A stretch of DNA of 64,000 nt, taken from NCBI RefSeq assembly GCF_038404985.1, contig NZ_JBBKBA010000001.1, positions 1,020,001 through 1,084,000 of the forward strand, in the 5' to 3' direction. Positions 17,568-28,479 of this stretch are shown in pieces. The notes under the pieces are model-generated. The model was not told the origin of the DNA, did not search any database, and saw only the letters and a program-made list of their open reading frames with translations. Source of the DNA: Ferrovibrio sp. MS7. GTDB taxonomy: Bacteria; Pseudomonadota; Alphaproteobacteria; Ferrovibrionales; Ferrovibrionaceae. The stretch's first letter is position 1. Each line of letters opens with the position of its first letter. The position numbers and the translations under genes are program-made.

Positions 17568-18361
17568 CAGCGGCCCTTGAACTTGGCGGCGCGGCGTTCG
17601 ATGAAGCTCTGCACGCCTTCCTTCACATCCTCGCTTTTCATCAGCGCCTTCTGCGTCGGGTGGAAGGCGGCGACGGCGGCGGCCGGGCTCTGCTCGATGC
17701 TGATGCGCGAATTCAGCAAAGTGGCGGAAACCGCCAGCGGCGCCTGGGCCGCGATGCGTTCGGCGATGGCCTTGGCGGCGGCATATTGTTGGCCCGGTTC
17801 CACCACTTCCTGAATGAAGCCGAAGCGCAGGGCAGTGGCGCAATCGAATTCATCGCCGGTCAGCAGGTAGCGCATGGCATTGCCCCAGCCGGCGCGCTCC
17901 ACCATGCGGATAGTGGCGCCGCCCGTTGCCATGATGCCGCGCTTGACTTCCAATTGGCTGAAACGGCAATCGCTGGCGGCCACCACGATATCGGCGGCCA
18001 GCATCAGTTCGATGCCGATGGTGTAGGTGATGCCCTGCACGGCGGCGACCACCGGCTTGCTGCGGTAGGGCGGTACATTGTTGCACGGGTCGATCTGGCC
18101 GGGTTCCACCAGCAGATTGTTGTCGCCCATCAGTGGCGCCACTTTGGGCAGGTCCAGCCCGGCAGTGAAATGCTTGCCTTCGGCATAGAGCAGGGCGACG
18201 CGCGCGCCTTCATCCGCCTCGAAGGCGGTATAGGCAGCGGCCATCTCGCGCAGCATCTTCGGTGTGAAGCCGTTGTATTTCGCCGGGCGGTTCAGGCCGA
18301 TGACGAAAATCTCGCCTTCGCGCCGGGTGATGATCTCGCCGTCTTCATGCACGCTAGACAC
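17567..18361 (-). CDS. Enoyl-CoA hydratase/isomerase (crotonase) family protein
   Basis: 264 residues from GTG 18361, preferred because AGGAG lies about 7 bases upstream; ATG 18406 would add 15 residues without a site. Crotonase fold: oxyanion-hole segment GKHFTAGLDL and two expected catalytic glutamates, in TIGIELMLAADI and FSQLEVKRG. GGATIRM replaces the usual GGTQRL. Acts on acyl-CoA thioesters; substrate unknown. First gene of the operon with the M48 protease and nitroreductase. Confidence 0.87.
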   Translation of the reverse strand: MSSVHEDGEIITRREGEIFVIGLNRPAKYNGFTPKMLREMAAAYTAFEADEGARVALLYAEGKHFTAGLDLPKVAPLMGDNNLLVEPGQIDPCNNVPPYRSKPVVAAVQGITYTIGIELMLAADIVVAASDCRFSQLEVKRGIMATGGATIRMVERAGWGNAMRYLLTGDEFDCATALRFGFIQEVVEPGQQYAAAKAIAERIAAQAPLAVSATLLNSRISIEQSPAAAVAAFHPTQKALMKSEDVKEGVQSFIERRAAKFKGR

Positions 18362-18453
18362 TGTCGCACTCCTCTTGATCCAGTCTGGTAGATTGGAGTC
18401 TTCCACAGGCCGGGCGCTACCGACAAGCGCGTGACTGGCTATAATCCACCCTT

Positions 18454-19071
18454 ATGGCAAAGTCAGGGCAGGGACCGGATTTCAGCTACGAGCAGGGCAG
18501 GCCGGCGCCGCTTTGCGGCGTGGACGAGGCCGGGCGCGGCCCCTGGGCTGGGCCGGTGGTGGCGGCTGCCGTGATCCTCGATCCAGCGCGGCTGCCCGCC
18601 GGCATCGACGATTCCAAGAAACTCTCGGAAACCGCGCGGGAAAGGCTGGCGCTGAGCATCCGGGAAAGCGCCCTGGTCGGCATCGGCGCCGCCAGCGTGG
18701 CGGAAATCGCGCAGTTCAACATTCTCGGCGCCTCGCTGCTGGCGATGCGCCGTGCTGTGCTGGCGTTGCCGCAACGGCCGGCCTTCGCACTGATCGACGG
18801 CAAGCATTGCCCCAAGGACCTGCCCTGTCCGGCGGAGGCGCTGGTGGATGGCGATGCCTTGAGCCTCTCGATTGCCGCCGCCTCGATCATCGCCAAGGTG
18901 GTGCGCGACCGCGCCATGCAGCGTCTCAGCCTGCGCTATCCGGCCTATGCCTGGCAAAAAAACAAAGGCTACGGCACCAAAGCGCATCAGGAAGGCTTGG
19001 CGGCGGCCGGGGCCTGCCCGCACCACCGTCTAAGTTTTGCGCCCTTGGAACCCTGGCGCCCCAAGATGTAG
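18454..19071 (+). CDS. rnhB: Ribonuclease HII
   Basis: 205 residues. Removes ribonucleotides and RNA from RNA:DNA duplexes. Motifs [20 protein letters not shown] (catalytic Asp-Glu), LIDGKHCP and [12 protein letters not shown] are all intact. It directly precedes ccrM, the usual alphaproteobacterial arrangement, with a 98-bp gap that carries ccrM control sites. Confidence 0.97.
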   Translation: MAKSGQGPDFSYEQGRPAPLCGVDEAGRGPWAGPVVAAAVILDPARLPAGIDDSKKLSETARERLALSIRESALVGIGAASVAEIAQFNILGASLLAMRRAVLALPQRPAFALIDGKHCPKDLPCPAEALVDGDALSLSIAAASIIAKVVRDRAMQRLSLRYPAYAWQKNKGYGTKAHQEGLAAAGACPHHRLSFAPLEPWRPKM

Positions 19072-19088
19072 GATTTGGTCCCGGTTCG

Positions 19089-20384
<1,296 letters not shown>

Positions 20385-20452
20385 TTTACCAGCAGTCGTG
20401 TTGATTAGCAGCGAGTTGTTCACTTCACTGCACTGAGCCCTCCAGGCTCAAA

Positions 20453-20487
20453 AGCCCGACGGACCCCATGCCGCCGGGCTCTTTTTT
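20453..20487 (+). terminator. Rho-independent terminator of ccrM
   Basis: AGCCCG and CGGGCT arms with inner CGG/CCG pairing are followed by a run of T residues (20482-20487). Lies between convergent ccrM and accA. Confidence 0.75.
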
Positions 20488-20509
20488 GTCCGGAAGCTTT
20501 GTAGCGGAC

Positions 20510-21463
20510 TTAAAGCCCGACGCTGCCGATTTCGAGGAATTTGCGGCGGCGCTGTTCGCGCAGATTGCCCGGCTCCTGGCCGACCAGGCCGCGGAGCTGC
20601 TGCTCCAGCGCGTCGCCGAGCGCGGCCATGGCGCCCTTGGGATCGCGATGGGCGCCGCCGATCGGCTCGCGCACCACTTCATCCACCACTTTGAGCTTCA
20701 TCAGGTCGGCAGCGGTGAGCTTCAGCGCCTCGGCGGCGTCCTGGGCCTTTTCGCCGGTGTTCCAAAGAATCGCGGCGCAGCCTTCGGGGCTGATCACGGA
20801 ATAGACCGCATGCTCGAACATCAGCACGCGGTTGGCGGCGGCGAGTGCTACGGCGCCGCCCGAGCCACCCTCGCCAACGATGGCCGAGATCATCGGCACG
20901 CGGATATCGAGGCAGCAATCAATGGCGCGCGCGATGGCTTCGGCCTGGCCGCGTTCTTCGGCTGCCACGCCGGGGAAGGCGCCCGAAGTATCCACCAGGG
21001 TGATCACCGGCAGGCGGAACCGCTCGGCCAACCGCATCAGCCGGATCGCCTTGCGGTAGCCTTCGGGCTTGGCCATGCCGAAATTATGCTTCACGCGGCC
21101 TTCGGTGCCGCGGCCCTTTTCATGGCCCATCACCACCACGGCGCGGCCACGGAAACGGCCCAGGCCGCCCTGGATCGCCGGATCGTCGGCGAAGGCGCGG
21201 TCGCCGGCCAGCGGCTCGTATTCGGTGATCAGCGCCGCCACGTAATCGGCGTAATGCGGGCGGTCCTGGTGGCGCGCCACCTGGGTTTTCTGCCACGGCG
21301 TCAGCTTGCCATAGGTGGTCTGCAACTGCTGCGCGGCCTTGGTTTCCAGCCGGGCCAGTTCGTCGGCGATGTCGGTATTCCCGGCATCGGCCAGCTGCTT
21401 CAACTCGGCGATCTTGGCCTCAAGCTCGGCGAGCGGCTTCTCGAATTCCAGGTAGGACTGCAT
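20510..21463 (-). CDS. accA: Acetyl-CoA carboxylase carboxyltransferase subunit alpha
   Basis: 317 residues from ATG 21463, which gives the standard alphaproteobacterial N-terminus [15 protein letters not shown]; a GTG at 21481 would add six residues. Transfers carboxyl from carboxybiotin to acetyl-CoA to make malonyl-CoA, with AccD. Signature segments: [38 protein letters not shown] and SEGGSGGA-like [13 protein letters not shown]. Full length, single gene here (accD is elsewhere). Confidence 0.97.
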   Translation of the reverse strand: MQSYLEFEKPLAELEAKIAELKQLADAGNTDIADELARLETKAAQQLQTTYGKLTPWQKTQVARHQDRPHYADYVAALITEYEPLAGDRAFADDPAIQGGLGRFRGRAVVVMGHEKGRGTEGRVKHNFGMAKPEGYRKAIRLMRLAERFRLPVITLVDTSGAFPGVAAEERGQAEAIARAIDCCLDIRVPMISAIVGEGGSGGAVALAAANRVLMFEHAVYSVISPEGCAAILWNTGEKAQDAAEALKLTAADLMKLKVVDEVVREPIGGAHRDPKGAMAALGDALEQQLRGLVGQEPGNLREQRRRKFLEIGSVGL

Positions 21464-21630
21464 GGCTGGATCGTCTAACACGGATCGGCGGCCCGCACAA
21501 ACCTTTGCAAGGTGCTGTTTATGCTTGACAATTTAGCCGTCTTGGCCGCGCCGCCGCCGCATGCTATAGCCCCGGCGCCTTCTCTCCCACAGGCCCAGCC
21601 CTTCCTGCCCAAAAAGCCCATAGAGCCGCC

Positions 21631-23214
21631 ATGACCGATACTGTCCGCATCCGCCGTGCCCTGCTTTCCGTTTCCGACAAGACCGGGTTGGTGGAATTCG
21701 GCCGCGCCCTTGCCGCTCATGGCATCGAACTGCTCTCCACCGGCGGCACCTACAAGGCCCTGAAGGACGCCGGCGTGGCGGTGAAGGAAGTGGCCGAGCA
21801 TACCGGCTTCCCGGAAATGATGGATGGCCGCGTCAAGACCCTGCACCCCACCATCCACGGCGGCATCCTGGCCCTGCGCGATGCCGAAGAGCATGTGGCG
21901 GCGATGCAGCGGCATGAGATTCCGCCGATCGACCTGGTGGTGGTGAACCTCTATCCCTTCGCCGCCACCGTGGCCAAGGGCGCCGATTTCCCCACCTGCA
22001 TCGAGAATATCGATATCGGCGGCCCGGCGATGATCCGCTCGGCGGCGAAGAACCATGGCTTCGTTGCCGTGGTGGTGGATGTGGCCGATTACTCGGCCGT
22101 GCTCGACAGCCTGAAAGCCAACGATGGCGCCACCGATCTCGCCCTGCGCCGCCGCCTGGCGGCCAAGGCCTATGCCCATACCGGCGCCTATGACAGCATG
22201 ATAGCCACCTGGTTCGCGCGCCAGAATGGCGAGGATTTCCCGCCGACCCTGCTGCTCTCGGCCGAGCGCAAGCAGAGCCTGCGCTATGGCGAGAACCCGC
22301 ACCAGCAGGCAGCTTTCTATGTCTCTGGCGACAAGCGCCCCGGCGTCGCTACCGCGCGCCAACTCCAGGGCAAGGAACTGAGCTACAACAACCTGAACGA
22401 CACGGATGCGGCTTTCGAGCTGGTGTCGGAATTTTCCGCCAAGCCGACCATTGCCATCATCAAGCACGCCAATCCCTGCGGCGTCGCCACCGGCGATAGC
22501 CTCGGCGCCGCCTGGGATGCGGCGCTGCGCTGCGATCCGGTTTCGGCCTTCGGCGGCATCGTCGCCATGAACCGCACGCTGGATAAGGCCACCGCCGAGA
22601 AGATCGGCGCCATCTTCACCGAGGTGATCGTCGCCCCCGATGCCGAAGCCGAGGCCATTGAATTGCTGGCGAAGAAGAAGAATCTGCGCCTGCTGCTCAC
22701 CGGCGGCATGGCCGATCCGGTGGCGCCGGGCTGGTTCGTGAAAAGCGTCGCTGGCGGCTACCTGGTGCAGACCCGCGATGCCGGCCGCATCGAGGCCGCC
22801 GATCTCAAGGTCGTGACCAAGCGCGCGCCGACCCAGCAGGAACTGGAAGACATGCTGTTCGCTTTCCGCGTCGGCAAGCATGTCAAGTCGAACACCATTG
22901 TCTACGCCAAGAACGGCGCCACCGTCGGTATCGGTGCCGGCCAGATGAGCCGCGTCGATTCCGCCCGCATCGCCTTCCGCAAGGCGCAGGACTCGGCCAA
23001 GGCGGCCGGTATTGCTGACTCGCTCACCAAGGGTTCGGTGGCGGCGTCGGATGCCTTCTTCCCCTTCGCCGATGGCCTGGAAGTGCTGGTGGAAGCCGGC
23101 GCCACCGCCGTGATCCAGCCGGGCGGCTCGATCCGCGACCAGGAAGTGATCGATGCTGCCGACAAGGCCGGGCTGGCCATGGTGTTCACCGGCATGCGTC
23201 ATTTCCGGCACTGA
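21631..23214 (+). CDS. purH: Bifunctional AICAR transformylase / IMP cyclohydrolase
   Basis: 527 residues, last two steps of IMP synthesis. N-terminal MGS-like cyclohydrolase domain (about 1-200: [41 protein letters not shown]). C-terminal transformylase domain (about 200-527) with KHANPCG, the conserved Lys-His pair, and SDAFFPF. It precedes the GST gene by 11 bp and may be cotranscribed with it. Confidence 0.98.
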   Translation: MTDTVRIRRALLSVSDKTGLVEFGRALAAHGIELLSTGGTYKALKDAGVAVKEVAEHTGFPEMMDGRVKTLHPTIHGGILALRDAEEHVAAMQRHEIPPIDLVVVNLYPFAATVAKGADFPTCIENIDIGGPAMIRSAAKNHGFVAVVVDVADYSAVLDSLKANDGATDLALRRRLAAKAYAHTGAYDSMIATWFARQNGEDFPPTLLLSAERKQSLRYGENPHQQAAFYVSGDKRPGVATARQLQGKELSYNNLNDTDAAFELVSEFSAKPTIAIIKHANPCGVATGDSLGAAWDAALRCDPVSAFGGIVAMNRTLDKATAEKIGAIFTEVIVAPDAEAEAIELLAKKKNLRLLLTGGMADPVAPGWFVKSVAGGYLVQTRDAGRIEAADLKVVTKRAPTQQELEDMLFAFRVGKHVKSNTIVYAKNGATVGIGAGQMSRVDSARIAFRKAQDSAKAAGIADSLTKGSVAASDAFFPFADGLEVLVEAGATAVIQPGGSIRDQEVIDAADKAGLAMVFTGMRHFRH

Positions 23215-23225
23215 AGGACGCTCTG

Positions 23226-23867
23226 ATGTACACGTTGTTCTATTCGCCGGGTTCAGCGGCGATGGCGCCGCAGGCGATGCTGGAAGAGATCGGCGCGGCC
23301 TATGAACTGGTGAAGGTGGATACCGCCGCGCGCCAGCATGACAGTGCCGAATATCGCAAGCTCAATCCCAATGGCCGCATCCCGGTGCTGCTGGATGGCG
23401 ATTTCCCGGTCTTCGAGACCGCCGCGATCTGCCAGTACCTGGCCGAGCAACACCCGGCAGCGAAGCTGATGCCGGAAGCCGGGCAGCCGCGCGCGTTGTT
23501 CCTGCAATGGCTCACCTTCATGACCAACACGGTGCAGGTGGCCTTCCTCGACTGGTATCACCCGGACTGGAAACTGCCCGATGCGGCCGGCCAGGCGCTG
23601 ATCAAGGGGGCCGCCGGGCGGGAACTCGCCCGCGCCGCGCAGGTGCTGGAAGAGGGCCTGCCGGGCGGTCCCACGGTGCTGAAGGATGGATTTTCCGCCG
23701 CCGACATCTATCTTACCATGCTGGTACGCTGGAGCCGTTCCATGGAACGCCCGCTCTGGCTCTGGCCGAAAATCCGCGCCGTTGCCGCCGCCACCTACCC
23801 GCGCCCTGCCTTCCAGCGCATGATGCAGAAGCAGGGTATTGCCTGGGCCGAGAACTGGCCCGGCTGA
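23226..23867 (+). CDS. Glutathione S-transferase family protein
   Basis: 213 residues. N-terminal thioredoxin-like domain (TLFYSPGSAAMAPQAML, NPNGRIPVLL, VFETAAICQYLAE with the conserved glutathione-binding Glu-Thr pair) and an all-helical C-terminal domain (about 88-205). The first-helix residue is serine, as in beta/theta-like bacterial forms. Substrate unknown. It follows purH closely and precedes the 74-residue gene. Confidence 0.88.
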   Translation: MYTLFYSPGSAAMAPQAMLEEIGAAYELVKVDTAARQHDSAEYRKLNPNGRIPVLLDGDFPVFETAAICQYLAEQHPAAKLMPEAGQPRALFLQWLTFMTNTVQVAFLDWYHPDWKLPDAAGQALIKGAAGRELARAAQVLEEGLPGGPTVLKDGFSAADIYLTMLVRWSRSMERPLWLWPKIRAVAAATYPRPAFQRMMQKQGIAWAENWPG

Positions 23868-23901
23868 AGCATTGCTGCGTTAAAAAAGAAAGTCCTCACC
23901 C

Positions 23902-24126
23902 ATGGCGAAGAAGAAGTTCAATCCCAATGCCGCTTTCGCGGTGTTCAATGTCATCTATCAGGATGGCGCCCAGAGTTCGAACCGCAAGGTGCCGGTCGAC
24001 CGCTTCGGCCAGTTCGACGACGAGCAGGATGTGGCGCAAGCCTTCATCGAGGCGCAGGACCGCGAGATCGCCGAGAAATCCGGCCGCCCGCGCGGCCCGA
24101 TCAAGACGCTGGAGCGCGTCGGCTGA
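23902..24126 (+). CDS. Small conserved hypothetical protein
   Basis: 74 residues, charged, no cysteine or membrane span. The sequence begins MAKKKFNPNAAFAVFNVIYQ and ends RGPIKTLERVG, with DEQDVAQAFIEAQDREIAEK as a likely helix. I recognise no domain. Good coding bias and clean spacing (34 bp after the GST gene) support it being real. An RNA- or ribosome-associated role would be a guess, so none is assigned. Confidence 0.65.
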   Translation: MAKKKFNPNAAFAVFNVIYQDGAQSSNRKVPVDRFGQFDDEQDVAQAFIEAQDREIAEKSGRPRGPIKTLERVG

Positions 24127-24179
24127 GGCTTTCCATATTCCTGCTTTCGCGAGGGTGACGAAAAGGGGTGTGGTCAGCG

Positions 24180-24941
24180 TTACCGCGTCCAGGGCACCAG
24201 GCGCCATTTATCGCCGCGTCCAGTAAGCACAGCTTCGCGCGGCCGCTCACAGGCGGCTTCCGGTTTGGCAACGCAGCCGCGCCAGGTGAGCCGCGCCGTG
24301 GCGGGATCGAACCAGTCGGCGAAATCGTAGCCGGCGCCGCCCTTTTCCTCGTGGAAGAATACCAGCACCAGGCCATCGCGGTCGCGGCGCCAGACCTCGA
24401 TGCCGTTCACGGTGTCGCCTGCCGCGCTTTTGTTCACTGCCGCGACATGGCGGCCGTCGGGCGAGAAACGCGGCAGCCCGACCAGCAAGGTCTCGGTGCC
24501 GCTCTGCTCGTCCACCAGCGCATAGGCTTCGCCCTCGGCGAGTTTCAGGCCCAATAGCCAGTAGCCGCGTGCGGCAAACCGGTACAGCGCGTATTTGCGC
24601 ACGCAGTCGCGGTGCACGTCGCGCGCCGGCTGGGCGCAGGCGCGATCCTCCACCACACGCAGCGCGCGGCCATTGCTCAGCAGCAAAGTCAGCCCGGTGG
24701 CATCGCGCCGTGCCCGGGCATCGGGTGTTTTCAGGAAGCGGGCTTCCTGTGCTTGCGCCGCGCTTTCCCAGTCTTTCGCCTGTTCCCACAGGGCGGGATC
24801 GAGCCGCGCCTCGCTTGGCGCCGGCAGGGTTTCGCAGGCGCCCAGAAACAGGGGCAGCAGCATGAAAAACACAGCCCCCATGCGGGAAAAGCCGCGCCCC
24901 TGGCGGTTTTCCATACAGCCCTGCGCTGCGCAATCCCTCAT
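24180..24941 (-). CDS. Putative lipoprotein, function unknown
   Basis: 253 residues from ATG 24941 (purine-rich AGAGGGG upstream); ATG 24914 or 24881 are alternatives closer to the hydrophobic core. The segment MGAVFFMLLPLFLGAC ends in a lipobox cysteine. The mature part has three further cysteines in CAQPARDVHRDC and the C-terminal WRGCVAKPEAACERP, so disulphides are likely. LLVGLPRFSPDGRHVAAVNKS resembles a single WD40/beta-propeller-like blade; no family assigned. Divergent from cfa. Confidence 0.72.
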   Translation of the reverse strand: MRDCAAQGCMENRQGRGFSRMGAVFFMLLPLFLGACETLPAPSEARLDPALWEQAKDWESAAQAQEARFLKTPDARARRDATGLTLLLSNGRALRVVEDRACAQPARDVHRDCVRKYALYRFAARGYWLLGLKLAEGEAYALVDEQSGTETLLVGLPRFSPDGRHVAAVNKSAAGDTVNGIEVWRRDRDGLVLVFFHEEKGGAGYDFADWFDPATARLTWRGCVAKPEAACERPREAVLTGRGDKWRLVPWTR

Positions 24942-25084
24942 GCAATACCCCTCTTGCCGGAGGCCATCCGACACCCCACTATACTAAGTGTTGGATGGGG
25001 ATTTTCTCTGATTTTTTGCACTGACCGGGCCTCGGTATTCACGAGGGGTGGTTCCGGGGTCTGGTGCATGAGGGAGAAGTTCGC

Positions 25085-26335
25085 ATGCTTTTGCCGCTTA
25101 TTTTTGCCCGTATCATCAAAACTGGCAGCCTCACCTATATCGATCCGAAGGGGCGCCACTACCATTTTGGTGACAATGCCGCCGAGCCCGGCGTCGTGGT
25201 CCGCGTGCATGACCGCGCCACGGAATGGCGCCTGGCGCTGAATGCCGAGGCCGAGGCTGGCGAGGCCTATATGGCAGGCCGGCTCACCATCGAGCGCGGC
25301 ACGCTCTATGATTTCCTCGATCTGGTGATGCGCAATATCGGCACCGCGCCACTGCCCTTTCATAGCCTGGCGCATGGTTTCCGCCGGCTGCTGAAATGGT
25401 GGCACCAGTGGAACGACGCCGATGCCTCCAAGCGCCGCGTGCAGCATCACTACGATCTCGATGGCCGGCTCTACGATCTGTTCCTGGATACCGACAAGCA
25501 GTATTCCTGCGCCTATTTTCCGACGCCGGAAACCACGCTGGAGCAGGCGCAGATCGCCAAAAAGCGCCATATCGCCGCCAAGCTGCGGCTTAAAGCCGGC
25601 CAGCGCGTTCTGGATATCGGCTCCGGTTGGGGCGGCATGGCGATCTACCTGGCGCAGAATTACGGCGTCGAGGTGCTGGGCGTCACGCTCTCGGAGGAGC
25701 AGCATAAGATCGCCACCCAGCGGGCGCGTGACCTGGGGCTTGCCGACAAGGTGAAGTTCGAGATCCGCGACTACCGCTCGCTGGAAGGGCCGTTCGACCG
25801 CATCGTCTCGGTCGGCATGTTCGAGCATGTCGGCGTGCCGCATTTCCCGGCCTTCTTCCAGACTGTGAACCGGTTGCTGGCGCCGGATGGTGTGGCGCTG
25901 CTGCATGCCATCGGGCGCAGCGACGGGCCGGGCGCCACGGCAGGCTTCATCCGTAAATACATCTTCCCCGGCGGCTATTGCCCGGCTTTGTCGGAAGTGC
26001 TGCCGGTGATCGAGAAATCCGGCCTCTACCTGACGGATGCAGAAATCCTGCGGCTGCATTACGCCGAAACGCTCAAGCATTGGCGCCAGCGTTTCCTGGC
26101 GCAATGGGACAAGGCCAAGGCGCTCTATGACGAACGCTTCTGCCGCATGTGGGAATTCTATCTCGCCGGGTCGGAAGTCACTTTCCGTCATGGCGGCCAC
26201 ATGGTGTTCCAACTGCAGATGACGCGCAGCGTCGATACGCTGCCGATCACCCGCGACTACATGCTGGACGAGGAACGCGCCATGGCCGGCAATGGCAAGC
26301 CGGCGGTTTCCCCGCTGGCGGCCAGGAGTGCGTAA
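25085..26335 (+). CDS. cfa: Cyclopropane-fatty-acyl-phospholipid synthase
   Basis: 416 residues from ATG 25085, eight bases after a GGAG site; ATG 25064 is possible. SAM-dependent methylene transfer to unsaturated acyl chains in membrane phospholipids. N-terminal lipid-binding domain (about 1-115), then a Mycolic_acid_synthase methyltransferase domain with SAM motif VLDIGSGWGGMA, VSVGMFEHVG and FPGGYCPAL. Normal family length. Transcription ends before a dispersed palindromic repeat. Confidence 0.95.
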   Translation: MLLPLIFARIIKTGSLTYIDPKGRHYHFGDNAAEPGVVVRVHDRATEWRLALNAEAEAGEAYMAGRLTIERGTLYDFLDLVMRNIGTAPLPFHSLAHGFRRLLKWWHQWNDADASKRRVQHHYDLDGRLYDLFLDTDKQYSCAYFPTPETTLEQAQIAKKRHIAAKLRLKAGQRVLDIGSGWGGMAIYLAQNYGVEVLGVTLSEEQHKIATQRARDLGLADKVKFEIRDYRSLEGPFDRIVSVGMFEHVGVPHFPAFFQTVNRLLAPDGVALLHAIGRSDGPGATAGFIRKYIFPGGYCPALSEVLPVIEKSGLYLTDAEILRLHYAETLKHWRQRFLAQWDKAKALYDERFCRMWEFYLAGSEVTFRHGGHMVFQLQMTRSVDTLPITRDYMLDEERAMAGNGKPAVSPLAARSA

Positions 26336-26349
26336 GTACTTACCAAGTT

Positions 26350-26472
26350 ATCGTCACCCCCGGGCTTGACCCGGGGGTCTCATGCCGCTGCGTAAGATGC
26401 CCGGGCTCTAAGCGCGCGCCGCTAAAAGCGGCGTGGGCGCAGAGGCCCGAAGGGCTGGCCCGGGCATGACGA
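26350..26472. repeat. Dispersed GC-rich palindromic repeat, copy C (inverted)
   Basis: On the minus strand it reads CCTTCGGGCC, TGCGCCCACG, TTTAGCGGCGCGCGC, then CCCGGGCAT, matching copies A and B in order. It carries the accessory stem CCCCCGGGTCAAGCCCGGGGG at 26356-26377. Located between convergent cfa and MFS genes. Confidence 0.7.
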
Positions 26473-26484
26473 CTATGGTTGTAG

Positions 26485-27882
26485 CTACCGCTTCGGCTCG
26501 GCCACTCGCCACAGCACGATGAAGCCGAGGCTGAGAAACACCAGCACGATCACCGCGGCGACGCGCTGGGAAGCCAGCAGCGCGGTGGCGATGCCGATCA
26601 GCATCGGCGCCAGGAAGCTGGTGGCGCGGCCCGAGAGCGAGAAGATGCCGTAGAACTCGGCCAGCATGTCGGGCGGCGCCAGGCGGGCCACCATGGTGCG
26701 GCTGGCGGCCTGCATCGGCCCCATGCCAAGGCCGACCAGGATGGCGCAGAGGAAGAAGAAGCGCTCGCCCGTCGAGCCGAACAGGCCCATTTCAGCGGTC
26801 TTGGCCGGCACCTCGACGCCAAACAGAATACTGCCGGCGGTGATCGAGACGATGCCGAGCGAGCCGAGCGTCACCAGGATGATCGCGGTCTGCACTGTGC
26901 GCTTGGAGCCGAAGCGGTCATCGAGCCAGCCGGCGGCGATCACGCTGGGTGCTGCCACCACGGTGAGCGCGATGCCGAACAGGCCAAGCTCGGTGGTGCC
27001 CCAGGCGAATACGCCGGCGGCATAGACGCCGCCGAAGGCGATCACCGCGTTGAGGCCGTCGTAATACAGCATATAGGCGATCAGGAAGCGCAGTGTGTTG
27101 GTATGCTGGCGCAGATGCGCCACCGTATGCACCACCCGGCGCAGGCCCTCGCGGACCACCTCGCCCAGCGGCTTGCCGCTGCCCGGCCGGTCCGGCGTGA
27201 ACAGGAACATCGGCAGCGCGAACAGCACCAGCCACAGCATCGCCACCGGGCCGATGATGCGCTCGGCTTCGAAACTGTCGCGTTTCAGGCCAAGCAGGGC
27301 TTCGCCCGGCGGCGGTGTGATGCCGATCAGTTCAGGGCGCGAAACGATCAGCACCGCGAATAGCGCCACGATGCCGCCGAAATAGCCCATGCCCCAGCCA
27401 AAGCCGCTCAGGCGCCCCATGCGTTCGGGCGGCACCAGGCCGGGCAGCAGCGCATTGTTGAAGACGATGGAGTATTCCGCCGAGATATTGGCCAGCGCCA
27501 GCGCCACCAGCACCAGCCATAGCACTTCCGGTTTGCCTGGCTGTGCCAGCCATAACGCGAAGCAGGCGAGGCCAAGCAGGGTCTGGAACGCCAGCAGCCA
27601 GGGCTTGCGCCGGCCGCCGGCATCGGCAATGGCGCCGAGAAAGGGGGCGCCCAGCGCCACGATGGCGCCGGCGGCGGCCTGGGTGAAGGCCCACAGCGAC
27701 TGGCCCTGCACCGAATTGCCCACCACCTGCGAGGTGAAATAGGGCACGAAGATGAAGGTGGTGATGACGGTGAAATAGGGCTGGTTGGCCCAGTCGAACA
27801 TCGCCCAGGAGAATCGCGCCCGCCAGGGGGCGTAACCCGGGGCCACTGCCAGGGGGGGCGTGCCGTCCGAAACTGCTTGCAT
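26485..27882 (-). CDS. MFS transporter, Atg22/UMF1-like
   Basis: 465 residues from ATG 27882, with GGAGGAAA directly upstream; the longer open frame to 28014 lacks this. Twelve hydrophobic segments are visible. Motifs near the start (RFSWAMFDWANQPYFTVITTF and GNSVQGQSLWAF) and the loop ADAGGRRKPW fit the UMF1/vacuole-effluxer (Atg22-like) branch of the MFS. Bacterial members are often annotated as amino acid or unknown-substrate exporters. Divergent from the globin gene. Confidence 0.85.
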   Translation of the reverse strand: MQAVSDGTPPLAVAPGYAPWRARFSWAMFDWANQPYFTVITTFIFVPYFTSQVVGNSVQGQSLWAFTQAAAGAIVALGAPFLGAIADAGGRRKPWLLAFQTLLGLACFALWLAQPGKPEVLWLVLVALALANISAEYSIVFNNALLPGLVPPERMGRLSGFGWGMGYFGGIVALFAVLIVSRPELIGITPPPGEALLGLKRDSFEAERIIGPVAMLWLVLFALPMFLFTPDRPGSGKPLGEVVREGLRRVVHTVAHLRQHTNTLRFLIAYMLYYDGLNAVIAFGGVYAAGVFAWGTTELGLFGIALTVVAAPSVIAAGWLDDRFGSKRTVQTAIILVTLGSLGIVSITAGSILFGVEVPAKTAEMGLFGSTGERFFFLCAILVGLGMGPMQAASRTMVARLAPPDMLAEFYGIFSLSGRATSFLAPMLIGIATALLASQRVAAVIVLVFLSLGFIVLWRVAEPKR

Positions 27883-27924
27883 GAATTTCCTCCGCAATCC
27901 CGGCAGTCTACGAGTCCCGGCGGC

Positions 27925-27943
27925 TGAAACAAATGAAACATTT
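27925..27943. promoter_or_regulatory. AAATG-AAA-CATTT dyad between MFS and globin genes
   Basis: Dyad at 27931-27943, overlapping a TGAAACA direct repeat (27925 and 27934, 9 bp apart). It lies about 70 bp upstream of the globin start and 43 bp from the MFS start. Candidate operator; the regulator is not identified. Confidence 0.35.
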
Positions 27944-28012
27944 ACAGACATGAGGCGGAAACAGCCCGCGTTCATAAACCCGGCCAACGTCCTTCCAGCC
28001 GGAGATTCCGCC

Positions 28013-28447
28013 ATGACCCCCGAACAAGTGACCCTGGTGCAGCAGAGTTTCGCGCAGGTGCTGCCGATCCGCGAACAGGCGGCCAGGATCTTCTACGACC
28101 GCCTTTTCGCCCTCGATCCCGCCCTGCGGCCGCTGTTCAAGGGCGACATGCGCTCCCAGGGCGCCAAGCTGATGAGCGCGCTGACCTTCGTGGTCGGCTC
28201 GCTGCACAAGGTGGAGACCATCCTGGACGAGGTTGCCATGCTGGCCCGCCGCCATGTCGGCTATGGCGTCGAGGAGCGGCATTATGCCGTGGTTGGCTCG
28301 GCCCTGCTCGGCACTCTGGAAGAAGCCTTCGGGCCGGATTTCACCCCCGCCATGAGTGCCGCCTGGGGCGCCGCCTACCGGCTGCTGGCCGATGCCATGA
28401 TCGCTGCCGCGCGCAAGGTTACCCCTGCACCGGAACAGGCGGCTTGA
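28013..28447 (+). CDS. Single-domain bacterial globin (Vitreoscilla-haemoglobin-like)
   Basis: 144 residues from ATG 28013. Expected haem residues are visible: B10 Tyr in FYDRLF (residue 28), proximal His in LARRHVGYGV (H81), and GSALLGTLEEAFG as helix G. No flavin/NAD domain, so it is not a flavohaemoglobin and would need a separate reductase. Likely roles are O2 binding or NO detoxification. Next downstream genes are a response regulator and hybrid kinase, 32 bp away, suggesting an operon and a redox or O2 signal. Confidence 0.9.
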   Translation: MTPEQVTLVQQSFAQVLPIREQAARIFYDRLFALDPALRPLFKGDMRSQGAKLMSALTFVVGSLHKVETILDEVAMLARRHVGYGVEERHYAVVGSALLGTLEEAFGPDFTPAMSAAWGAAYRLLADAMIAAARKVTPAPEQAA

Positions 28448-28479
28448 TGCGGACCGCCCTCTGCCGCTATCGGTAGGGT

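Noticed and set aside
21525..21568. TTGACA followed by GCTATA as a purH promoter.
   Set aside because: The 32-bp gap between the boxes is too long for one sigma-70 promoter.
21475..23211. 578-codon minus-strand frame opposite purH.
   Set aside because: Mirror of purH codon bias; no motif and purH is unequivocal.
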